The translations under genes were made by a program, and so were the position numbers. 36,138 nt of DNA, taken from positions 1-36,138 of the forward strand of contig NZ_JAKEIO010000076.1 in assembly GCF_021474405.1 (NCBI RefSeq), written 5' to 3'. This DNA comes from [Streptosporangium] indianense (GTDB lineage: Bacteria; Actinomycetota; Actinomycetes; Streptomycetales; Streptomycetaceae). Numbering within the stretch: position 1 is the first letter of the stretch; every line of letters begins with the position of its first letter. Below are positions 20,440-28,209 of the stretch, piece after piece. The notes beneath the pieces were generated by a model. It did no database searches and was not told where the DNA came from. It saw nothing but the letters and a program-made list of their open reading frames with translations.

Positions 20440-20985
20440 TCAGCGGACGGTCTCCAGGGTCTCCGAGGCGCCCAGGGACTCGGCGATCTCAGTGACCGCG
20501 TCCGTCGACATCAGCCGCAGCTCCTTCTCGCTGACGCCGAGGTCGTCGAGGATCTGCGCGTCGCCGACCGGGCCGTGCGGCACGGACTCGGCGGAGCCGG
20601 CGGCCCCGGCACCGCCCTCGGCGTCGTCGTCCTCGTCGGACTCACCGTCCTCGGTGCCGTCGAGGTCGAGGGCGTCGAGATCGGCGGAGCCGTCGTCGCC
20701 CGGATCCCGGCCGAGCAGCTCGTCGGTGAGCAGGATTTCGCCGTAGCTGCTGCGGGCAGCGGCGGCGGCGTCCGACACATAGATGCGAGGGTCTTCCTCG
20801 CCGTCCACGCGGACGACGCCGAACCAGGCGTCCTCCTGCTCGATGAGCACGAGCACCGTGTCCTCGTCGGGGGAGGCTTCACGGGCCAGGTCGGCGAGAT
20901 CCGACAGGGTTTCCACATCGTCGAGCTCTGTGTCGCTCGCTTCCCACCCGTCTTCGGTGCGCGCGAGCAGTGCGGCGAAGTACAC
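20440..20985 (-). CDS. tRNA adenosine deaminase-associated protein
   Basis: The product has 181 residues. I prefer GTG 20985, with GGGAG at 6 bases and the family-like beginning (V/M)YFAALLARTEDGWEASD; ATG 21004-21006 in the same frame lacks a ribosome binding site. The N-terminal 90 residues form a compact alpha/beta domain (VLVLIEQEDAWFGVVRVDGE). A very acidic linker of about 35 residues follows (DLDALDLDGTEDGESDEDDD), then a helical C-terminal 45 residues (VGDAQILDDLGVSEKELRLM). It belongs to the actinobacterial family always found next to tadA. It may be a partner or chaperone of the deaminase, but no activity is known to me. Confidence 0.88.
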   Translation of the reverse strand: MYFAALLARTEDGWEASDTELDDVETLSDLADLAREASPDEDTVLVLIEQEDAWFGVVRVDGEEDPRIYVSDAAAAARSSYGEILLTDELLGRDPGDDGSADLDALDLDGTEDGESDEDDDAEGGAGAAGSAESVPHGPVGDAQILDDLGVSEKELRLMSTDAVTEIAESLGASETLETVR

Positions 20986-21261
20986 CGTGACTCTCCCACT
21001 GGTCATAGGCGTGCCGGTTGGGGGTCCCCCCGGCGGAGGTTACGGGCGGGGAGTGCTCGTCCGAGCCCCACCCACTCGGAATCGTGGCAGAAACAAGGCG
21101 TTCAGGGGACGTCTTCGGCTCCCTGTGTCCGGCAGTTCTGCCCGCACGCTCGTTGCTGCCACCTGCGGATCGTACGCGGATTTGCCCTGTTGCACGCACG
21201 GTCACCCGCGACAAACTCCGCGCGGTTCGTGATCTTTGCCGGAGGTTTCCTCCCCCGTTTC

Positions 21262-21495
21262 CTACCAGCGGAAGGTGCGCATGCGCATCGCGTGCCGCAG
21301 CCGGGCCGTTTTGGCGCGGCGCGGCTGGACGCGGTCGCGCAGCGCCCGGGCCTCGGCGAGATCGCGCAGGAAGCGGGCGCGACGGCGGCGCCGCTCGGCG
21401 TCGGACTCGTCGGTCCCGTCCGGCCGGTCGGGCGTCGGGCCCGTCCCTGGCCAGGTGCGCGGCAACGGATCGTCTCGGAATTTCCGGTCGGGCAT
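21262..21495 (-). CDS. Small basic hypothetical protein (77 aa)
   Basis: The sequence begins MPDRKFRDDPLPRTWPGTGP, and the C-terminal half is one long arginine-rich helix (RRRRRARFLRDLAEARALRD). ATG 21495 is used; an in-frame GTG 21504 preceded by GGGGGTG is an alternative. No domain is recognised. The charge pattern would suit nucleic-acid or ribosome binding, but that is inference. It lies between upp (divergent) and the deaminase pair (same strand, 276 bases away). Third positions are G/C-biased throughout, supporting coding. A very long overlapping frame on this strand through upp is spurious. Confidence 0.6.
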   Translation of the reverse strand: MPDRKFRDDPLPRTWPGTGPTPDRPDGTDESDAERRRRRARFLRDLAEARALRDRVQPRRAKTARLRHAMRMRTFRW

Positions 21496-21627
21496 CAGGT
21501 TCACCACCCCCAGTCCGTCCTTCCCACCTTCCCCCGGACGGACGGTTTGACGCCAGCGTCCGGGTGACGGCCGTACGGCGGGCTTGCCGTGCGGGCCGGG
21601 GCACCCCGCCCGGTTACTGTGGTGGAC

Positions 21628-22263
21628 ATGCGTCTCCACGTCGTCGACCACCCTCTGGTCGCCCACAAGCTCACCACGCTGCGCGACCAGCGCACCGACT
21701 CCGCGACCTTCCGCCGTCTCGCCGACGAGCTGGTCACCCTGCTCGCCTACGAGGCCACGCGGGACGTGCGCACCGAACAGGTCGACATCCAGACGCCGGT
21801 CGCGCAGACCACGGGCGTCAAGCTCTCCCACCCGCGCCCGCTGGTGGTGCCGATCCTGCGGGCCGGGCTCGGCATGCTGGACGGCATGGTGCGGCTGCTG
21901 CCGACCGCCGAGGTGGGCTTCCTCGGCATGATCCGCAACGAGGAGACCCTGGAGGCCTCCACGTACGCCACGCGGATGCCGGAGGACCTGTCGGGGCGTC
22001 AGGTGTACGTGCTCGACCCGATGCTCGCCACCGGCGGCACGCTGGTCGCTGCGATCCGGGAGCTGATCCGGCGCGGCGCCGACGACGTGACCGCCGTGGT
22101 GCTGCTGGCCGCCCCGGAGGGCGTCGAGATCATGGAGCGGGAGCTGGCGGGCACGCCGGTGACGGTCGTGACCGCGTCGGTCGACGAGCGGCTCAACGAG
22201 CACGGCTACATCGTGCCGGGCCTCGGGGACGCGGGGGACCGGATGTACGGGGCCGCCGAGTAG
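21628..22263 (+). CDS. upp: Uracil phosphoribosyltransferase
   Basis: This pyrimidine salvage enzyme converts uracil and PRPP to UMP. It has 211 residues, the usual length. It begins MRLHVVDHPLVAHKLTTLRD; the PRPP-binding loop is VYVLDPMLATGGTLVAAIRE, and the uracil-binding end is EHGYIVPGLGDAGDRMYG. R77-A-G (VPILRAGLGMLDGM) is also conserved. ATG 21628 is the family start; a longer GTG at 21589 would add a non-conserved leader. No clear Shine-Dalgarno sequence is seen apart from GGTGGA two bases before the ATG. The gene is convergent with the LytR_C gene, 14 bases away. Confidence 0.97.
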   Translation: MRLHVVDHPLVAHKLTTLRDQRTDSATFRRLADELVTLLAYEATRDVRTEQVDIQTPVAQTTGVKLSHPRPLVVPILRAGLGMLDGMVRLLPTAEVGFLGMIRNEETLEASTYATRMPEDLSGRQVYVLDPMLATGGTLVAAIRELIRRGADDVTAVVLLAAPEGVEIMERELAGTPVTVVTASVDERLNEHGYIVPGLGDAGDRMYGAAE

Positions 22264-22277
22264 GCCGGACGGGCCCC

Positions 22278-22919
22278 TCAGCACCCCTTCTTCGACTTGG
22301 GCGTCGGCTCGGGCCTGGCCAGTTCGGTCAGTGCCCGGTCGGCGTCCGGCTTTTTCGCCAGCTCCTTGAAGCCGTCCCCGATGACGAGGTCGACGGCAGC
22401 GCCCTTGCGGGCCGCCTCGGTACGCCGCTCGGCGCCCGGGAGCTGGGTGCCGAGCACGGGCAGCGAGGTGTCGAGCGCGCCGGCGGGGCCGAGCAGCAGG
22501 CCGGTGCCCTTGACCTTCTTGTCGTACTGCTTGGTCGCGTTGCCCACGTCGCCGATCTTGAAGCCGCGCTTCTTGAGCTCGTCGGCGGTCTTCTTCGCCA
22601 GGCCGCCGCGCGTGGTCGCGTTGAGCACGTTGACGGTGATCGTGCGCGGCTGCGGCAGGGGCTTGGCGCTGGGGGAGGGGCTCGCCTTGGCCGTGACGCC
22701 GCAGTCCGTCCCGTCACCGGCCGCCGAAGCCTTTCTGCCGCCGCCCGTGAAGACGTCGATGAGCTGCAGCGTGCCCCAGCCGCCCACGCCGAGAACGACG
22801 ACGGACGCGACGGTCAGGACGACGAGCCTGCCGCGCCGACGGGGCCGGCGCATCTTGGGGTACTTGTTGCCCGTGATGCGGTACTTGCCGCCCATGCCGG
22901 GGGGAGTCAGCATGCTCAT
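22278..22919 (-). CDS. LytR_C-domain membrane-anchored protein
   Basis: The protein has 213 residues. A basic cytoplasmic N-terminus (PKMRRPRRRGR) is followed by one membrane helix (about 32-56), then a serine/proline linker and a LytR_C domain at about 90-185 (ITVNVLNATTRGGLAKKTAD, KKRGFKIGDVGNATKQYDKK). The domain is found at the end of LytR-CpsA-Psr wall-glycopolymer ligases and also alone, as here. It should lie outside the membrane. The role is probably in envelope assembly but not established. The start could be 22919 or 22913; neither has a clear ribosome binding site. It ends in a terminal cysteine after a lysine-rich tail. Confidence 0.85.
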   Translation of the reverse strand: MSMLTPPGMGGKYRITGNKYPKMRRPRRRGRLVVLTVASVVVLGVGGWGTLQLIDVFTGGGRKASAAGDGTDCGVTAKASPSPSAKPLPQPRTITVNVLNATTRGGLAKKTADELKKRGFKIGDVGNATKQYDKKVKGTGLLLGPAGALDTSLPVLGTQLPGAERRTEAARKGAAVDLVIGDGFKELAKKPDADRALTELARPEPTPKSKKGC

Positions 22920-23016
22920 GAGCGCAGCGTAGTGCGCCCGGGCGACGATGCCTACTAGATGATCATTCGACGTCGCCCGGCGGAACCCGAAAGGGTCAAC
23001 CCGCGGCCGCCGGGGA

Positions 23017-23313
23017 TCAGTCGAGTTCGAGCACGCGGGCGTGGAGCACCTGGCGCTGCTGGAGTGCCGCCCGCACCGCGCGGTGCAGTCCGTCCTCCAG
23101 ATACAGGTCGCCCTGCCACTTCACGACGTGCGCGAAGAGGTCGCCGTAGAACGTCGAGTCCTCGGCGAGCAGTGTTTCCAGATCGAGCTGACCCTTGGTC
23201 GTCACGAGCTGATCGAGGCGGACCGGGCGCGGCGCGACGTCCGCCCACTGCCGGGTGCTTTCCCGGCCGTGGTCGGGGTACGGCCGGCCGTTTCCGATGC
23301 GCTTGAAGATCAC
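23017..23313 (-). CDS. Conserved actinobacterial protein, VapB-like or ParB-fold-like annotation
   Basis: The protein has 98 residues and starts at GTG 23313 (MIFKRIGNGRPYPDHGREST). The C-terminal half (STFYGDLFAHVVKWQGDLYL, then EDGLHRAVRAALQQRQVLHA) contains D-G-L-H-R, which resembles the D-G-x-H-R element of ParB/sulfiredoxin-like folds. I recall databases naming close homologues VapB-family antitoxin, but no PIN-domain toxin gene is next to it, so a toxin-antitoxin role is not supported by context. It probably acts alone. The next gene on the same strand is 97 bases away. Confidence 0.7.
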   Translation of the reverse strand: MIFKRIGNGRPYPDHGRESTRQWADVAPRPVRLDQLVTTKGQLDLETLLAEDSTFYGDLFAHVVKWQGDLYLEDGLHRAVRAALQQRQVLHARVLELD

Positions 23314-23419
23314 ACGGAAAGCCTACCGGTCAAGACCTTCCGGGCGCAGCCATGGCGCCGAGGTGCGGCGCTGAAAAAAACCACACAAGGCGGTATGAAA
23401 CCGGAACAGGGGCGTGAAC

Positions 23420-23674
23420 ATGCCGGACCGCGGGACCCTGCCGTCGGCCGCCGCCCCGGAGGTGTCCGGGCGTGCCGCCGCCCTTCCCCGGGAGGCCCTG
23501 CGGATCGCCTCCGGCTACGCCTTCTCGGGTCCGGCCCTGCATCTGGGCGTCCTGCTGTGGGACGGGCAGTGCCTGCCGGACGCGCAAGTCCGGGTGCCGC
23601 AGGCCCGGGGACGGGCCATGTGGCGGGTGCGTTCGTCGGTGGGGACGGGTCAGGTGGCGGGCGCCCCCCGATGA
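23420..23674 (+). pseudogene. Truncated relic of a HerA/DUF853-type ATPase gene
   Basis: The frame encodes 84 residues. About residues 22-55 (ALPREALRIASGYAFSGPAL, then HLGVLLWDGQCLPDAQVRV) look like the N-terminus of the actinobacterial DUF853 helicase-HerA-like ATPase, which as I remember continues into a Walker A P-loop. Here the likeness stops at residue 55. The rest (RGRAMWRVRSSVGTGQVAGA) is unrelated, and no P-loop follows before the stop. The start context (ATG 23420, AGGGG upstream) is intact. I read this as a deletion relic of a roughly 500-residue gene; the alternative is a real small protein. The assignment rests on memory of the family. Confidence 0.55.
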
Positions 23675-23742
23675 GAACGGCCCACGCGGCTGACGCCCCG
23701 TCGGCGGGTAGCGGCCGCTCGGGTTTGTCGTCCGGGGCGGGT

Positions 23743-24336
23743 CTACTTGTCGGCTGCCTTCGCTGCCTTCGCCGCCGCCTTCATCTCCTGCTTGTGCGCG
23801 CGGACCTTGACCAGGGATTCCGGGCCCGTGATGTCGGCGACCGAGCGGAAGGAGTCCGGCTCGCCGTAGGAGCCCGCGGCCTCTCGCCAGCCCGTGGGGC
23901 GCACTCCGAGCTGCTTGCCCAGCAGGGCCAGGAAGATCTGGGCCTTCTGCTTGCCGAAGCCGGGCAGTTCGGCGAGGCGCTTCAGCAGCTCCTTGCCGGT
24001 GCCGACGTCCTTCCAGACGGCCTCGGCGTCACCGTCGTAGTGCTCGACGAGGTACTGGCACAGCTGTTGGATCCGCTTGGCCATGGAGCCCGGGTAGCGG
24101 TGCACCGCGGGCTTCTCGGACAGGAGCGCGGCGAAGGCCTCCGGCTCGTGCGCGGCGATCTCGTGCGCGTCCAGGTCGTCCGTGCCGAGCCGCCGGGCGA
24201 TCGTCGCCGGGCCCTTGAACGCCCACTCCATGGGCACCTGCTGGTCCAGCAGCATGCCGACCAGCGCGGCGAGCGGACTGCGGCCGAGCAGCGCGTCGGC
24301 CTCGGGATCCTGGGCGAGGTGAAGGGTGACGTCCAT
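23743..24336 (-). CDS. HhH-GPD-type base-excision-repair-like protein
   Basis: The protein has 197 residues. An HhH-GPD fold is visible: LAALVGMLLDQQVPMEWAFK (first helices), KRIQQLCQYLVEHYDGDAEA, then the helix-hairpin-helix LKRLAELPGFGKQKAQIFLA. The loop after it (LLGKQLGVRPTGWREAAGSY) lacks the usual catalytic Asp. The lysine of bifunctional glycosylases (GVGRKTA in Nth) is replaced by Gln130. It matches the actinobacterial TIGR03252-type family, whose activity is unproven. The C-terminus is an alanine/lysine helix. It is 36 bases downstream of the siderophore-interacting gene on the same strand and may be read with it. Confidence 0.88.
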   Translation of the reverse strand: MDVTLHLAQDPEADALLGRSPLAALVGMLLDQQVPMEWAFKGPATIARRLGTDDLDAHEIAAHEPEAFAALLSEKPAVHRYPGSMAKRIQQLCQYLVEHYDGDAEAVWKDVGTGKELLKRLAELPGFGKQKAQIFLALLGKQLGVRPTGWREAAGSYGEPDSFRSVADITGPESLVKVRAHKQEMKAAAKAAKAADK

Positions 24337-24372
24337 GCCCCGATCATCCCCCGGGGCGGGCCCGGCCGCTGC

Positions 24373-25095
24373 TCAGGTCGCCCGCCAGTAGCCGAGCGCG
24401 TGCACCCGCTGCTTGGGCAGCCCCAGCTCCTTGCGGACGTACGCCGCGAGGGTCCGGGTCGTCGCGGTGTCGCAGGCGATCCAGACGTAGGGGTCGGCCG
24501 TGCCCTCGAGCAGGCCGGGCAGGTCCGACTTCACCCGGTCGACCAGGTGAGCGCCGGAGTCCCGCCGCGGCACCGTGCGCAGCTCGTGCCGGTCCGGGTC
24601 GGTGCGGAACGGCAGCGCGTCGTCGCCGCCCTCGAACCAGACGGTGGCCGGTGCGGAGCCCAGGGCGTCCAGGAGGGAGTTGATGGCCGGGAGCGAGGCC
24701 GGGTCGCCGACGGCGAAGACGTGCGAGGGGGCGGGGCTCGGGTGCTCGAAGCCGGTGCCCTGGACGGTCGCCTCGATCGTGTCGCCCGGCTTCGCCGCCC
24801 TGGCCCAGTCGCTGGCGCGGCCCTCGTGCAGGGCGAACTCCAGGCCGAAGGTGCCGGCCTCGGCGTCGGGATCGACCAGGGTGTAGGCCCGCTGGTGCGG
24901 CTTGCCCGCGTTGTCGAACCACAGCCGTACCCACATGGTGGGATGCACGCCGGTCGCGGCCAGCAGACCGCCGTCGGTGAAACGGAGCCGCCGGTACTCC
25001 GGGGTGACGTCCTCGACGTCCGTCACCGTGAACTCGAAGTCCTTGCCGCGCAGCAGTTTGAGGACCGCGCCCTCCCAACCCCGCCCCTGCCCCAT
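24373..25095 (-). CDS. desF: Siderophore-interacting flavoprotein (ViuB/DesF-like)
   Basis: This 240-residue NAD(P)H:flavin oxidoreductase-fold protein reduces ferric siderophores in the cytoplasm to release iron. It has the FAD-binding motif RAYTLVD (R-x-Y-T), a phosphate-contacting segment GDTIEATVQGTGFEHPSPA, the nucleotide-binding SHVFAVGDPASLPAINSLLD, and the family C-terminus LPKQRVHALGYWRAT. ATG 25095 gives the usual length, though the ribosome binding site (AAAGG) is weak. The start is divergent from the acylase gene, and an iron box lies between them. Iron-starvation induction through an IdeR/DmdR repressor is therefore expected. The desF name is by context and memory. Confidence 0.93.
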   Translation of the reverse strand: MGQGRGWEGAVLKLLRGKDFEFTVTDVEDVTPEYRRLRFTDGGLLAATGVHPTMWVRLWFDNAGKPHQRAYTLVDPDAEAGTFGLEFALHEGRASDWARAAKPGDTIEATVQGTGFEHPSPAPSHVFAVGDPASLPAINSLLDALGSAPATVWFEGGDDALPFRTDPDRHELRTVPRRDSGAHLVDRVKSDLPGLLEGTADPYVWIACDTATTRTLAAYVRKELGLPKQRVHALGYWRAT

Positions 25096-25132
25096 CGCGT
25101 CTCAGCCTTTCGCGTACGATTCCGGCCACAGC

Positions 25133-25163
25133 TTGACTTAGGCAAGGCTAACCTAAAGGTTAC
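25133..25163. promoter_or_regulatory. Iron box (IdeR/DmdR operator) in a divergent promoter region
   Basis: TTAGGCAAGGCTAACCTAA at 25138-25156 matches the actinobacterial iron-box TTAGGTTAGGCTAACCTAA at 17 of 19 positions. It overlaps a -35-like TTGACT (25133-25138) for the + strand acylase operon and lies 43-61 bases before the - strand siderophore-interacting gene. Iron-loaded IdeR/DmdR should repress both directions. Confidence 0.93.
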
Positions 25164-25175
25164 AGGGGGTACAGC

Positions 25176-27608
25176 GTGACCGTCGAGATCTACCGTGACG
25201 GTTGGGGCATCCCGCATCTGCGTGCGGACAGTGCGGCCGAACTCGCCCGGGCGCAGGGCCTCGTGACCGCCCGCGACCGGGCCTGGCAGCTGGAGGTCGA
25301 GCGCCACCGGGCGCGGGGCACCTCGGCGTCCTTCCTCGGCGGGAGCGCCCTGGCCTGGGACCGGTTCGCGCGACGGGCCCGGCTCGACGACACCGCCAGA
25401 CGCTGCTTCGCGGACCTGGAGAGACGGGACCCCGGGACGGCGCGCTGGGTGCGGGCGTACGTCGACGGGGTCAACGAGGGGCTCGCGGACGCCACCGCCC
25501 CGGAGTTCGCCCGCACCGGTCTCGCCCCCGGCCGCTGGGAGCCCTGGACCCCCCTCGGCGTCTGGCTCGCCACCCACATCCTGTTCGCCGGGTTCCCGGC
25601 CAAGCTCTGGCGTGAGCAGGTCGCCGCACACCTGGACGCGGACGCCGTCGGCCTCTTCGCCGCCGACGGCCCCGGCACCTCCGGCAGCAACGGCTGGCTG
25701 GTCGGCGGCGAGCGGACCGTCACCGGGCAGGCCGTCATCGCCGGCGACCCCCACCGCTGGATCGAGGACCCGGGCGTCTACCAGCAGATCCACCTGTCCT
25801 GCCCCGAGTTCGACGTCGTGGGCCTGGCCGTCCCCGGCGTCCCCGGCATCGCCCACTTCGGGCACACCGGCACGGTCGCCTGGGCCATCACCAACGCCAT
25901 GGCCGACTACCAGGACCTCTACCGGGAGCGGTTGCGCCGTACCGGCGCCGGGGTGGAGGCCCTCGGCCCGGACGGGGTCTGGCGGCGGGCGTCCCGGCAC
26001 ACCGAGACGATCGAGGTGGCGGGCGAGGAGCCGGTCGAGGTCGAGGTGATCGAGACCGACCGGGGTCCATTGATCATCGGCGGCCCCGAGGGCCTCGACG
26101 GCGATCCGGCGGACCCGGCGCGCGAGGACGGTCCGCCGGAGTCGGCGGCTCCGCGAGACCCGGCAGCCCTGCGGCAACCGAGCGGCGCCCCGGCGGGCCC
26201 ACCGCTCCCGGCCCACTCGGTCGACTGGGACCGCTCGGCCGATTCCGACCACTCGGCCGACTGGGACCACTCGGTCGACGGGGACCGCTCGGTCGACTGG
26301 GACCGCTCGGTCGACTCGGGCCGCTCGGCCGACTCCAGCCACCCGGCCGACTCGGACCGCTCGGCCGACTCCGGCCACCCAGCCGACTGGGACCACTCGG
26401 CCGACTCCGGCCACAGGGCCGACTCCGACCACAGGGCCGACTCCGGCCACCCGGCCGACCCTGTCGGCGTGCCCGTGGCGGTCAGTCTGCGCTACCCGCC
26501 CCGGGTCACCGGCGACCTCGGCTTCAGCGCTCTGCTGCCGCTGCTGCGGGCCCGGCGGGTCGGCGACGTGGACCGGGCCTTCGACCGCTGGGCCGAGCCG
26601 GTCAACGTCGTGCAGGCCGCCGACACCGAGGGCGGTGTCCTGCACCGCGTGGCCGGGCGGGTGCCGCTGCGCGCCGAGGCCAACCGGCTGCGCCTGGTGC
26701 CCGCGTGGGAGCCCGGCCACGAATGGCAGGGCTGGCACGTGTCACCGCGCGCCGGGCTCACCGACGGCGTCGCCGTCATGGCCAACCAGCGCGGCCCGGC
26801 CGAACCCCTCGGCGTCGAGTTCGCCCCGCCGCACCGCGCCGACCGCATCGCCGCGCTGCTCGCGGGCAAGGAGCGCTGGTCCGCCGCCGACATGCCCGCC
26901 CTGCACACCGACACCCACCTGGCCTCCGCGTCCGCCCTCCTGGACCGCCTCGACGCCCTCGACGGCCTCACCCCCGAGGCCGCAGCCCTCCGGGACCGGC
27001 TCCTGTGCTGGGACCGCCGTATGGACGCCGGCAGCGCCGACGCGGCCCTCTACGCCGCCGTGCGCGGAGCGGTCGTACGGCGGCTCGCGGCGCACCCGGC
27101 GTTCGCCGCGCTCACCACCCCGCCGGCGTACCCGGAGGTGTTCCAGCCCTGGCTCGCCCTCGTCCCCCGGGTCGGCTTCGCCCTCGAACACCTGCTGCGG
27201 GCCGGGGAGCTGTACGGCATCGACCGCCCGGCGGCCGTCCGCGCGGCGATCGAGGAGGTGGCGCTGCGGCCGCCGGCCGGGCTCTGGGGCGACACCCACC
27301 GCCTCGCCCCCTGGCGGGCCCTGGAGCCGGAGCAGCCCTACGACGAACCGGGGCTGTCCGGCGACCACGACTGCGTGCTGTGCACCTCGGGCGTGCCGGG
27401 CCTCACCGACCGCGCCGCCCGGGGCCCGGCCGCCCGGTACGTCTGGGACCTGGCCCGGCGGGAGGACAGCCGCTGGGTGGTCCCGCTCGGCGCCTCGGGC
27501 ATCCCCGGCTCGCCCCACCACCGCGACCAGCTCCCGCTGTGGCTCGCGGGAGACCTCGTCCCGGTCGTCACCGACTGGGCCCTGCTGAAGAAGGAAACCG
27601 ATGTCTGA
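25176..27608 (+). CDS. desG: Penicillin-acylase-family Ntn hydrolase (DesG-like)
   Basis: The enzyme has 810 residues and starts at GTG 25176 after AGGGGG. The N-terminal alpha-subunit part begins IYRDGWGIPHLRA. Autoproteolysis should occur before S171 in GTSGSNGWLVGG, making Ser the N-terminal nucleophile of the beta chain; GDPHRWIEDPGVYQQIHL and GVPGIAHFGHTGTVAWAITN are beta-chain motifs. Family members cleave acyl amides; PvdQ of Pseudomonas is a siderophore-processing member. Residues about 346-429 are an unusual 14-copy hexapeptide insertion. The iron box, the ferric-siderophore reductase and the siderophore acetyltransferase around it argue for acting on a hydroxamate siderophore or its acyl groups. 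There is no obvious signal peptide, unlike most family members. Confidence 0.92.
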   Translation: MTVEIYRDGWGIPHLRADSAAELARAQGLVTARDRAWQLEVERHRARGTSASFLGGSALAWDRFARRARLDDTARRCFADLERRDPGTARWVRAYVDGVNEGLADATAPEFARTGLAPGRWEPWTPLGVWLATHILFAGFPAKLWREQVAAHLDADAVGLFAADGPGTSGSNGWLVGGERTVTGQAVIAGDPHRWIEDPGVYQQIHLSCPEFDVVGLAVPGVPGIAHFGHTGTVAWAITNAMADYQDLYRERLRRTGAGVEALGPDGVWRRASRHTETIEVAGEEPVEVEVIETDRGPLIIGGPEGLDGDPADPAREDGPPESAAPRDPAALRQPSGAPAGPPLPAHSVDWDRSADSDHSADWDHSVDGDRSVDWDRSVDSGRSADSSHPADSDRSADSGHPADWDHSADSGHRADSDHRADSGHPADPVGVPVAVSLRYPPRVTGDLGFSALLPLLRARRVGDVDRAFDRWAEPVNVVQAADTEGGVLHRVAGRVPLRAEANRLRLVPAWEPGHEWQGWHVSPRAGLTDGVAVMANQRGPAEPLGVEFAPPHRADRIAALLAGKERWSAADMPALHTDTHLASASALLDRLDALDGLTPEAAALRDRLLCWDRRMDAGSADAALYAAVRGAVVRRLAAHPAFAALTTPPAYPEVFQPWLALVPRVGFALEHLLRAGELYGIDRPAAVRAAIEEVALRPPAGLWGDTHRLAPWRALEPEQPYDEPGLSGDHDCVLCTSGVPGLTDRAARGPAARYVWDLARREDSRWVVPLGASGIPGSPHHRDQLPLWLAGDLVPVVTDWALLKKETDV
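26211..26462 (+). repeat. 18-bp in-frame tandem repeat, 14 copies, inside the acylase gene
   Basis: Fourteen contiguous 18-base units, ending exactly at 26462, encode hexapeptides of the form (D/G/S)(H/R)(S/P/R)(A/V)D(W/S/G/P). Units differ at a few bases and form sub-types such as DRSVDW, DHSADS and GHPADW, so the array has expanded and homogenised several times. It separates two conserved parts of the beta chain. Confidence 0.95.
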
Positions 27609-28209
27609 CCCGTACGCCTCCCGCGCCTGCGTCCACGAGGAGGTGACCGACGGCTTCGGCACCGTCCGCGTCCTGCCGCTGGACCCCGGCGCCGACGCCG
27701 CCGTGATCCACCGCTGGGTGAGTGAGGACCGGGCCGCCTTCTGGGGCATGACCGAGCTGACCGAACGCCAGGTCGCGGACGTCTACGCCCACATGGCCAC
27801 GCTCGACACCCACCACGCTTTCCTCGTCGTGCGGGACGGCGAGCCGGTCGCGCTGCTGCAGACCTACGAGCCGGAGGCCGACCGCGTCAGCGAGTGCTAC
27901 GAGGTCCGCCCCGGCGACATCGGCGTCCACCTGCTCCTCGCCCCCGCGGGCCCGGGCGGCGGACAGCGCGGCTGGACCGCCCGGCTGGTGACGGCCATCA
28001 CCGCGTACGTCCTGCCCGGCCTGGACCGCCGGCGGATCGTGGTCGACCCGGACCTGCGCAACGAGAAGGCGATCGCCCGTTTCCTCCGGCTCGGCTTCAC
28101 CCCCGGCCCGGTGGTGGTCCTGCCCGAGATCGACCTGCCGGACGTGTACCTGCCGCAGAAGCAGGCCCAGCTCGCCTTCCTGGACCGGGAGATACTGTTC
28201 CCCGGGTGA
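27601..28209 (+). CDS. desH: Siderophore-type GNAT acetyltransferase (AlcB/MbtK/DesH-like)
   Basis: The protein has 202 residues. ATG 27601 overlaps the acylase stop by 8 bases, so translation is coupled. It shows the pattern of the Acetyltransf_8 (AlcB/IucB/MbtK) group: VIHRWVSEDRAAFWGMTELT at the N-terminus, VALLQTYEPEADRVSECYEV, then DIGVHLLLAP and RRIVVDPDLRNEKAIARFLR with the acyl-CoA-binding turn, ending LGFTPGPVVVLPEIDLPD. Such enzymes acylate N-hydroxylysine, N-hydroxycadaverine or similar amines of hydroxamate siderophores. Together with the acylase it could trim and re-acylate a desferrioxamine. The next gene begins on its stop codon (GTGA). Confidence 0.92.
   Translation: MSDPYASRACVHEEVTDGFGTVRVLPLDPGADAAVIHRWVSEDRAAFWGMTELTERQVADVYAHMATLDTHHAFLVVRDGEPVALLQTYEPEADRVSECYEVRPGDIGVHLLLAPAGPGGGQRGWTARLVTAITAYVLPGLDRRRIVVDPDLRNEKAIARFLRLGFTPGPVVVLPEIDLPDVYLPQKQAQLAFLDREILFPG

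Noticed and set aside
21262..22284. A 340-codon - strand frame spanning upp
   Set aside because: Only the last 77 codons, beyond upp, have independent support. The rest is the complement of a conserved enzyme gene.
23017..23313. A toxin-antitoxin pair around the VapB-like protein
   Set aside because: No PIN-domain or other toxin-like gene is next to it on either strand, and the sequence does not show a ribbon-helix-helix or AbrB-type antitoxin head.
26211..26462. The 18-base array as non-coding DNA or a frameshifted region in the acylase gene
   Set aside because: The period is a multiple of three, no stop occurs, and conserved acylase motifs continue in the same frame on both sides.
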